DNA of 64,000 bases from Lottia gigantea (taxonomy: Eukaryota > Mollusca > Gastropoda > Lottiidae): assembly GCF_000327385.1 (NCBI RefSeq), contig NW_008707735.1, forward strand, positions 422,226-486,225, in the 5' to 3' direction. The first letter of the stretch is position 1, and each line of letters begins with the position of its first letter. Made by a program: the position numbers and the translations under genes. Under the pieces are notes generated by a model that saw nothing but the letters and a program-made list of their open reading frames with translations, was not told the DNA's origin and searched no databases. Positions 57,501 through 64,000 of the stretch are shown here, in pieces.

Positions 57501-60430
57501 CCACTGGTTTGAAGATTGTTCACCCTCTTAAACAGATTAAAGGTATTGTAGCATGTTCTTTAGGAGTTTAATACTAATACTGCATCAGTCATTTATTTGA
57601 CACCCCTCAACATTCTATTGAACTCTTCCTAATTTGCATACTTTCTGTCATGATACTGTATATATATATGATTGGAAGAGCTCATTTCTAAAATTATGGG
57701 GTTTTTCTTGCCCCTACAATTATATCCAGTCTGATTTGTAGCTCCAACTTTGTTCTTGAGCTCGCTGTACCTTTAGACTGTCTTCATGGTGTAGAAAAGT
57801 AGGATGTAAAACTCTATTCATTTCATTTGTACCTTTAGAGAATTATTATAGCATAGACTATAATTCACTACATGTTAAACCTGGTAGTAGAGTAGAGTGG
57901 TATCATGTGTTTTAAAAGGGTAAACATACACTGCTTTTCCCTTCACTGTATTATTTTAGGAGTTTATCAATGTATGTATGCCCCTAAATGGACCTTTGAT
58001 CTAGACTTCTTGTGTGCCAGCACCTGTAGGAGTTTATGTATGTCTCTATTATTGTATAGTTATATTAAAAGTTAATGATGTAATTATAGGATTATCTCTG
58101 TGTAAAACTAAGTCATGTCAATATTTATGTGTTAATATTCCTAATGAAGCTCGCTGTCTCTGTCCTGATGTTTTTACTCTCAACATTACAGACGGAAACT
58201 GTTACGGTAAAGTTTTTTTAATATTTTCCTCCAATGATAGTGTGCGTTATTGCAATGTTGGTATAGAGCAGGAACTGGATCCAAAATTATTTCCGAAAGG
58301 AAAGAGGAGGATGTAAATAAGCATCTAGTTGCTTAGATGATATAATAAAGATTTGTGTGATTCAGGCTGTACAACGAAGATCACTCAATGTCCCTCCTAG
58401 CAGACTAAAAGATATTGTCTGTCTTGAATCAGAAGAATATAAGTAGAACAATAAACCCTATTCCATTAACTCTATGAGGAGTAGAAATCTACCACATTAC
58501 ATCTCTATTTCATCTTATGTTTAAGATCTTGAAGGGAAGCTGTTTGTTCTCCCACCATCTTTAAAACAGCCATCCAAAACTATCCTTCATCACTTACCTA
58601 TCTTGTCAGAATCGGGTCAACATGAACTTCCAGAAAAGGGTTTGACAGAGAAGTCAAAGAAAAACAAAGCAACATTTAAACTACATTCACATGATAAAGT
58701 TGAAACTAAGATTTATAACATGGCGTCCAATCAAACTAAGAAATGTAGTTTGACGTGTCAAAATGGTGGTTTCTGTCAGATGGTTAGAGAGGTTATGCAA
58801 TGCAGGTAGGTGTTAGTTCTGTATTTATTTTTATTTACATTGTACAAGAACGTCTGGAGCTGCAGAGGTTTCTCGGTGTCTAGAACCAGGGGTTGTTTCC
58901 TCAATAAAATACAGACACATCGCTATTTTGTGCTAAAAAATTTAATTTTAAAGCCATTGTGGTCATTAATGTTTTAATGAATGCCCCAATTAAACGATAT
59001 TAGCCATGTCGATTCTCAGAAATACATGTGCCACTGTGATCTAACAGTAATTCTATTGTTTCAGTTGTCCACCAGAATATACAGGCAATCAATGTGAATC
59101 AGCAACATCATCTTCATCCACCAGTCCTCAACCTCTTGATGATCCAGCTCATACTGAAGATGATGGGGACAGCAATCTATGGATAATTGGTCTCATTCTA
59201 GGATTGGTTCTAATTGTTGTTTTTGTTAGTGGTTTAGTTTACTATCTACGATCCAGAAAGTAAGTTCTTTTAGTCTCTTTGGATTTTTCCAACGTTTCCC
59301 ACCTTTATGAGTTAATTTATGTCGGAAGAGGCTATCTTGCAATAAACACTGCGTTGTCTATATTCATTAGTAAAATCTGAGTCAGAATAGTAGTAAAAAC
59401 TAAATCAGAGATAATCATAATGTTGAATTTTATTTTAGCAAGGATGTTAGTTTAGTGAGCATGATAAAATACCGGAACCCCAACCTGGGTAAACGTTGTG
59501 AGGAGGTAGAGGAACTGGTGCCTGAGATCAGCTTTAATAATCCTAGCTTTCAGGATTGTGATGATGTAAGTATTGTTGATTATTTCACTATCTAGTTACG
59601 CTCCACTCCTGTGTGGTTCCTCAAAGGATTATAATAGGTTAGGAGTAGGTCTTAGTTAAATTTCCCTCATTGCAGACTGAATGGTGTTTACATATCAGTT
59701 TAGTTCCTTCTTGATCAAGTTTGTATTCTAATTTCGACATAGCCGTGGGATATTGGCAATTTGTGGACTGATTTCTGTTTTTGTATATTTAAGAAACCAC
59801 CACTACCGCCTAGAAACACTCCCATCTGTCGTAACTTATATAATATTACTCCTAAAAATCATGGTATTCATTTGTAAGTATTGAAAACTACTCTTGAAGT
59901 TTATCTTGGCCACCCCATATAGTGTGAAATGAGAGAAATTTTTCTGGAACAGATGCATAGTAACTCTTTTCAGATTTTGTTGTTGAGGATCTTAAAAACA
60001 ATTTACAGCCTGTAGCAAACAGGGCCTCTTGCCCTAGACCTCGGTCCTGCTTCTCTGACATAGAAAAATCTTTCAGTCCCTATTCACTCTAACAAAAAAA
60101 TCAACGTAAGTTGACCCTAACATGAAATATTTCAGTTGATAGCAAGCTGGATTGTTGTCCTCTGGGTGATGAGGTGCTGTGGGTTCGAATCCTCATGGTA
60201 AGAAAATTTTGATGCCTGTGCCAATGCTTCCAAGAGTCAGCTCAGTGTCGGCTTCACCCCCTAACACCTAACCACTTAGTATTTGATTAAAAAAATTGTT
60301 GTAGGTGAGCCAAGACCAAGCGACTGGAGATTGGTGGATGACAATAATGGATAAAACAACCAGGCAATCTGTAGACTCGGCCTTCATGTCTCGTCATAGC
60401 TTCTGTAGTAATAGCACTGGTAGTCAATAG
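45533..60430 (+). CDS. LDL-receptor-related protein (LRP-like endocytic receptor), about 34 exons
   Basis: Type I membrane receptor of the LDLR family, 1691 residues in this model. Exons: 45533-45587, 45959-46072, 46432-46548, 46948-47076, 47356-47481, 47719-47850, 48112-48225, 48588-48725, 48971-49081, 49505-49618, 49811-49979, 50270-50471, 50582-50774, 51074-51202, 51348-51564, 51744-51837, 52120-52223, 52662-52877, 53218-53387, 53597-53725, 54113-54238, 54520-54636, 54934-55164, 55494-55622, 55906-56063, 56291-56532, 56867-57061, 57358-57542, 58090-58206, 58526-58805, 59065-59259, 59439-59565, 59794-59873, 60310-60430. Order: signal peptide, five LDLa, two EGF, propeller, EGF, propeller, EGF, four LDLa, EGF, propeller, EGF, linker, EGF, membrane helix, tail. 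It binds extracellular ligands and internalises them (family knowledge). The architecture matches no vertebrate LRP exactly. The second-exon acceptor, the 46948 acceptor choice and the last acceptor are the weakest junctions. Confidence 0.9.
46630..46745 (+). repeat. Family A copy in an LRP intron
   Basis: AGAGTAGGTTAATGGCGC, TTCCCTCATTGCACACAGC, then AGAAAAGTAAGACTCAAAA. Gene-sense. Confidence 0.75.
46864..46947 (+). repeat. 63-bp tandem duplication of an LRP 3' splice site and exon start
   Basis: AACTGTTTTATTTCCAG then TGAACTCTGACTTGAAGAAC occurs twice. The AGs end at 46884 and 46947, exactly 63 bp apart, and the frame stays open between them. Confidence 0.95.
48015..48075. repeat. Dispersed repeat family G
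   Basis: CTATCCTGATGAGGATTGTA then TATCTGAAGCATGC, also at about 21985 and 35170. Confidence 0.6.
48830..48925. repeat. Dispersed repeat family D
   Basis: CATATGAGGAAGGATATCAA, GGTATCAGGTGTCTAGTAGA and GTAAACATACCCTGCCTGGC recur at 55230-55330 and in part at 57890-57945. Confidence 0.75.
49388..49504 (+). repeat. Duplicated LRP 3' splice site with degraded exon copy
   Basis: GTATCTATTTCAG/CTGTAGACAATAGTGG at about 49395-49425 is repeated about 100 bp later as GTATCTATTTCAG/CTGTAGACAGTAATGG at the used acceptor (49504). The upstream copy soon meets a stop. Confidence 0.92.
49700..49810 (+). repeat. Family A tail ending exactly at an LRP acceptor
   Basis: ATCAGAAAAGTAGGATGTAA then AACTCTATTTCATTTTACTC and TAG. 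The next two introns end the same way: AGGATGTTAAACTCTATTTC before 50269 and GGGTGTAAAACTCAGTTTAA before 50581. Confidence 0.8.
50860..51073 (+). repeat. Long family A copy filling the end of an LRP intron
   Basis: GTGCTACAGGCTGTGCACGT, TAAATATCCCTTGACAGTTG, TTCCCTCATTGCACACTGC and GCAGAAAAGTTAGGAATTAA lead into AACTTTTAG at 51073. Confidence 0.82.
52005..52095 (-). repeat. Family C repeat, antisense
   Basis: AGAGAGTCAACAAAATG and CACTTCAGAGAGTCCACATA are the reverse of the TATGTGGACTCTCTGAAGTG unit. Confidence 0.7.
52240..52661 (+). repeat. Family A, three tandem copies ending at an LRP acceptor
   Basis: Cores at about 52270 (TTTCCCTCTTTGCACGCTGC), 52390 (TTTCCCTTATTGCACACTG) and 52535 (AACTCATTGCACACTGCAAG). 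The last copy ends ATATAAAACTCCATTTTATT then TTATTTTAG at 52661. Confidence 0.8.
52985..53217 (+). repeat. Family A, two tandem copies ending at an LRP acceptor
   Basis: Cores near 53049 and 53138, each followed by the tail GATGTAAAACTCCATTCATT or GGGTGTAAAAGTCTAATTTG. The second runs into GATATTGTAG. Confidence 0.85.
53880..54112 (+). repeat. Long family A copy ending at an LRP acceptor
   Basis: GCGTCTAGTTGTTCTGATGG, GACAATAAACCAAGGCCCTC, GTTAAAGATCCCTTGACAGT and CTTATTGCACACTGCATAGG. The acceptor is at 54112. Confidence 0.82.
54113..55622 (+). other. Second LDLa cluster (four modules) and EGF
   Basis: [22 protein letters not shown], then two modules fused in one exon, 54934-55164 ([20 protein letters not shown]). 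EGF at 55494-55622 ([16 protein letters not shown]). The exon with two modules uses the TAG at 54931-54933 as acceptor by phase; a closer-looking CTCAG breaks the frame. Confidence 0.85.
54690..54885 (+). repeat. Family E repeat, two tandem partial copies
   Basis: AGAATCCTGTCTACTAGCTA, then AGAATCCTTTCCACCAGCTG, GGCCAAACTTCTCGGCATTG and TTTTACAGCTGGGTCGACTG. Confidence 0.75.
55623..55860 (+). repeat. Family A, two copies filling an LRP intron from its donor
   Basis: The intron begins GTAAGCTAATGCAGCTCTCC then TGACAAAATTTCCCTCATTG, which aligns with the family stretch GTAGGCTAATGCCGTTGTCC TGGCAAAATTTCCCTCATTG. A second core lies at about 55780. Confidence 0.82.
56575..56800. repeat. Family C repeat, about four tandem copies
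   Basis: ATTAGTTATGTGGACTCTCT, AGTGATGCCGAGTTGACAAA and ACCCAAATACCACATAAA repeated with about 60-65 bp spacing. Confidence 0.82.
57590..57840. repeat. Family F copy followed by a family A tail
   Basis: TTTGACACCCCTCAACATTC and ATTGGAAGAGCTCATTTCT (family F), then GGTGTAGAAAAGTAGGATGT (family A) in mid-intron. Confidence 0.7.
58315..58525 (+). repeat. Degenerate family A copy ending at an LRP acceptor
   Basis: GCATCTAGTTGCTTAGATGA, GATTCAGGCTGTACAACGAA and ACATCTCTATTTCATCTTAT precede the acceptor AAG at 58525. Confidence 0.55.
59320..59438 (+). repeat. Degenerate family A copy ending at an LRP acceptor
   Basis: GCAATAAACACTGCGTTGTC, TATTCATTAGTAAAATCTG and AGAATAGTAGTAAAAACTAA precede TTTTATTTTAG. 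Confidence 0.5.
59630..59700 (+). repeat. Family A fragment in an LRP intron
   Basis: GGAGTAGGTCTTAGTTAAAT then TTCCCTCATTGCAGACTGAA. Confidence 0.65.
59900..59960 (-). repeat. Family A fragment, antisense
   Basis: CATATAGTGTGAAATGAGAG then AAATTTTTCTGGAAC is the reverse of the core. Confidence 0.55.
60135..60275 (+). repeat. tRNA-derived SINE head and proximal body
   Basis: GATAGCAAGCTGGATTGTTG, the box B sequence GGGTTCGAATCC, then TTTTGATGCCTGTGCC and GAGTCAGCTCAGTGTCGGCT. A relative of the last part lies at about 42330-42385 (GAACTCAGTATCAGCTTC). It sits just upstream of the last LRP exon and may be the 5' part of family A. Confidence 0.65.
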
Positions 60431-60938
60431 ACTTGATCTTCCAGTAGAGAATTGAATTTCATACTACACAATCTAAAACTCTAATGGTGTTAATAGACTA
60501 GAAACAGTGTCTAGTGTTATAGATACGGTAGAAGATAGAAGTTCTGAAACGATATGCTTCTATTTTCTACTGTATCAATAATCCAGCACCACACATTGTA
60601 CCACACATCAGACACCCTACCCAGTCTATACAGACCCACAATTGGCCAGTTCCATTTACCATAAAGTTCATGTCATCCACAATTAGTTCATAGTCTGACA
60701 AAGATAAAGCACGTCTTGGATCATTTTGTTTCTAAACAGTTTCTGTTTTACTGGTTGGATGAAAAGTCAAATCTATGTAAGAAAGACAACTACCCCTGAA
60801 GAATTATGCCATGTATAGATGTTTTGAATTGACCTCTGTATGCATAAATATCTGAGGAAGTGTTTCAATCGGATTAAGACTGTTTTGAATGGTCCACAGA
60901 TGTGCATGAAATATCTTTGTCCCATGGCAAAGAATTGT

Positions 60939-60944
60939 AATAAA
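60939..60944 (+). terminator. Candidate poly(A) signal for the LRP gene
   Basis: AATAAA followed by the T-rich ATTTATTTGTTGTTTCTTTG. A second AATAAA lies at 61010-61015. Confidence 0.5.
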
Positions 60945-61199
60945 ACTATAATTTATTTGTTGTTTCTTTGTTAAATTTGTTATCAAATGTTATATTATCC
61001 ACAGAACTTAATAAATTATTTTTCAGTGTTCATTTGATGTGAGAGGGGGTCTATCAGTTATAAGATTAATGAGGGGTCTTCCACTTTGCTGCACGATCTG
61101 CATACTTCCCAGCCCTTCCCACCCCCTCTCCTACCCCCTTTCAGACTTTACAGAAGTCAGCCACCTGAGATGAAAAGGACAAAGTGCAAGTCTTTTATG

Positions 61200-64000
61200 T
61201 TTTCCTAATTGCATAAAAGGGATGTTTGTCTATTTGCATAAATGGGGTGTTTGTCTATTTGCATAGAAGGAGTGTTTTGCTAATTGCATAAATGGGGTGT
61301 TTGTCTATTTGCATAGAAGGAGTGTTTTGCTAATTGCATAAAAGGAGTGTTTTGCTAATTGCATATATGAGGTGTTTGTCTATTTGCATAAATGGGGTGT
61401 TTGTCTATTTGCATAAAAGGAGTGTTTTGCTAATTGCATAAATAGGGTGTTTCGCTAATTGCATAAAAGGGGTGTTTGTCTATTTGCATAAATGGGATGT
61501 TTCTCTAATTGCATATATGAGGTGTTTGTCTATTTGCATAAATGGGGTGTTTGTCTATTTGCATAAATGGGATGTTTCTCTAATTGCATAAATAGGGTGT
61601 TTCTCTAATTGCATAAATGGGGTGTTTGTCTATTTGCATAAATGGGATGTTTCTCTAATTGCATATATGAGGTGTTTGTCTATTTGCATAAATGGGGTGT
61701 TTGTCTATTTGCATAAAAGGAGTGTTTTGCTAATTGCATAAATAGGGTGTTTCGCTAATTGCATAAAAGGGGTGTTTGTCTATTTGCACAAATGGGATGT
61801 TTCTCTAATTGCATATATGAGGTGTTTGTCTATTTGCATAAATGGGGTGTTTGTCTATTTGCATAAATGGGATGTTTCTCTAATTGCATAAATAGGGTGT
61901 TTCTCTAATTGCATAAATGGGGTGTTTGTCTATTTGCATAAATGGGATGTTTCTCTAATTGCATATATGAGGTGTTTGTCTATTTGCATAAATGGGGTGT
62001 TTGTCTATTTGCATAAAAGGAGTGTTTTGCTAATTGCATAAATAGGGTGTTTCGCTAATTGCATAAAAGGGGTGTTTGTCTATTTGCATAAATGGGGTGT
62101 TTGTCTATTTGCATAAAAGGAGTGTTTTGCTAATTGCATAAATAGGGTGTTTCGCTAATTGCATAAATAGGTTGTTTTGCTAATTGCATAAATAGGGTGT
62201 TTGTCTATTTGCATAAATGGGATGTTTTGCTAATTGCATAAAAGGGATGTTTCTCTATTTGCATATATGAGGTGTTTGTCTATTTGGGGTGTTTTGCTAA
62301 TTGAATAAATAGGGTGTTTTGTCTATTTGCATAAAAAGGGTGTTTCGCTAATTGCATAAATTAAGACACACACCTCATATATGCAATGAGCATAACACCT
62401 AATTTATGCAAATCCTATTTCCTATATTGTTATCCTATTTGCATAAATTAGGTGTTTTGCTAATTGCATAAAAGAGGTGTTTGTCTATTTGCATAAATGG
62501 GGTGTTTGTCTATTTGCATAAAAGGAGTGTGTGTCTATTTGCATAAATGGGATCTTTGTCTATTTGCATAAATGGGATGTTTGGCTAATTGCATAAAAGG
62601 GTTGTTTTCCTAATTGCATATATGAGGTGTTTGTCTATTTGCATAAATGGGATGTTTGGCTAATTGCATATCCTACTTGCATAAATTAGGTGTTTTGCTA
62701 ATTACATAAATTAAGACACACACCTCATATATGCAATTAGCAAAACACCTAATTTATGCAAATAGGTTAACACCCCTTTTATGCAAATAGACAAACATCC
62801 CATTTATGCAATTAGAGAAACATTCCACTAATTGCATAAATGGGGTGTTTGTCTATTTGCATAAATGGGATGTTTAGCTAATTGCATAAAAGGGTTGTTT
62901 TCCTAATTGCATATATGAGGTGTTTGTCTATTTGCATAAATGGGATGTTTGGCTAATTTTATAAAAGAGGTGTTACCCTATTTGCATATATGAGGTGTTT
63001 GTCTATTTGCATAAATGGGATGTTTGGCTAATTGCATAAAAGAGGTGTTACCCTATTTGCATATATGAGGTGTTTGTCTATTTGCATAAAAGGGATGTTT
63101 CTCTATTTGCATAAATGGGATGTTTGTCTATTTGCATAAATGGGATGTTTGGCTAATTGCATAAAAGGGTGTTACCCTATTTGCATAAAAAGGATGTTAC
63201 CTTATTTGCATAGATGAGGTGTGTGTCTATTTGCATATATGAGGTGTTTGTCTATTTGCTTAAAAGGGATGTTTCTCTATTTGCATAAATGGGATGTTTG
63301 TCTATTTGCATAAATGGGATGTTTGTCTATTTGCATAAATGGGATGTTTGGCTAATTGCATAAAAGAGGTGTTACCCTATTTGCATAAAAAGGATGTTAC
63401 CTTATTTGCATATATGAGGTGTTTGTCTATTTGCATAAATGGGATGTTTGGCTAATTGCATAAAAGAGGTGTTACCCTATTTGCATATATGAGGTGTTTG
63501 TCTATTTGCATAAAAGGGATGTTTCTCTATTTGCATAAATGGGATGTTTGGCTAATTGCATAAAAGAGGTGTTACCCTATTTGCATATATATGGTGTGTG
63601 TCTATTTGCATAAATGGGGTGTTACCCTATTTGCATAAAAAGGATGTTACCTTATTTGCATATTTGCATATATATGGTGTGTGTCTATTTGCATAAATGG
63701 GATGTTTCTCTATTTGCATAAATGGGATGTGTGTCTATTTGCATAAATGGGATGTTTGGCTAATTGCATAAAAGGGGTGTTACCCTATTTGCATAAAAAG
63801 GATGTTACCTTATTTGCATATATGAGGTGTTTGTCTATTTGCATAAATGGGATGTTTGGCTAATTGCATAAAAGGGGTGTTACCCTATTTGCATAAAAAG
63901 GGTGTTTTGCTAATTGCATAAAAGAGGTGTTACCCTATTTGCATATATGAGGTGTTTGTCTATTTGCATAAAAGNGGATGTTTCTCTATTTGCATAAATG
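61200..64000. repeat. 25-bp satellite array with POU-octamer monomers
   Basis: About 110 monomers of the type TATTTGCATAAATGGGGTGT+TTGTC, alternating with TAATTGCATAAAAGG...GTTTTGC forms. The array continues past the window. It contains a 300-bp higher-order repeat at 61381-62100, inverted blocks at about 62361-62415 and 62711-62825, and an N near 63975. Confidence 0.97.

Larger units (their letters stand above)
55906..58206 (+). other. Third propeller and EGF
   Basis: Blades [43 protein letters not shown] and [20 protein letters not shown] at 58090-58206 ([19 protein letters not shown]). Confidence 0.85.
58526..60430 (+). other. Juxtamembrane linker, EGF, membrane helix and cytoplasmic tail
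   Basis: The Lys-rich linker leads to an EGF split over two exons ([14 protein letters not shown], then [10 protein letters not shown]). A Ser/Thr-rich stalk follows, then a helix of about 22 residues starting at [20 protein letters not shown]. The tail contains FNNPSF, an NPxF-type variant of the NPxY endocytic signal, and KPPLPPR, an SH3-type motif. The last exon encodes [10 protein letters not shown] and ends GSQ. Confidence 0.8.

Noticed and set aside
61200-64000. CRISPR array or telomeric repeat
   Set aside because: 25-bp units without spacers and without a telomere-type hexamer such as TTAGGG; it is a satellite.

Overview
The window reads as an AT-rich, intron-dense animal genome, most likely a lophotrochozoan and probably a gastropod mollusc. 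The evidence is clear animal orthologues in many small GT-AG exons, tRNA-derived SINE fragments of the kind common in molluscs, and many short tandem repeats. The species call is inference. No virus-like element was recognised.

Seven protein-coding genes lie in strictly alternating orientation: CEP350 (+, 5' end outside the window, 37 exons, 877-25784), TADA1 (-, 28914-32231), SURF4 (+, 32612-34604), C12orf57/protein C10 (-, 38371-39441), EIF3G (+, 40244-43351), a ZDHHC24-like palmitoyltransferase (-, intronless, 43991-44848) and a large LDL-receptor-related receptor (+, about 34 exons, 45533-60430). This gives three head-to-head pairs (TADA1/SURF4, C10/EIF3G, ZDHHC/LRP) with 380, 802 and 684 bp between start codons, and three tail-to-tail pairs. 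The genes are unrelated housekeeping or cell-surface functions (centrosome, SAGA co-activator, ER cargo export, translation initiation, S-acylation, lipoprotein-type endocytosis), so the arrangement suggests shared promoters rather than a pathway. Exon models were built by hand. Every junction was checked for splice dinucleotides and for phase continuity, and each model translates without a stop.

The non-coding part is dominated by repeats. One dispersed SINE-like family, core TTTCCCTCATTGCACACTGC, lies almost always in the sense orientation of the host gene. Its T-rich 3' end often forms the last bases of the intron, so it seems to supply 3' splice sites. In one LRP intron the donor also coincides with the start of an element copy. 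Copies of intron end plus exon start are also tandemly duplicated at several acceptors. The most striking is a 13-copy, 81-bp array in CEP350 in which every unit carries an AG/GATTAACTGATCT-like acceptor. LRP has an in-frame 63-bp duplicated acceptor and a second duplicated acceptor. Other short repeats occur both singly and as small arrays (107 bp at 14.1-15.0 kb, about 65 bp at 35.6 and 56.6 kb).

The last 2.8 kb (61200-64000) is a 25-bp satellite with a 300-bp higher-order repeat, inverted blocks, and the POU octamer ATTTGCAT in a large share of its monomers. It runs off the window end and contains one ambiguous base near 63975.
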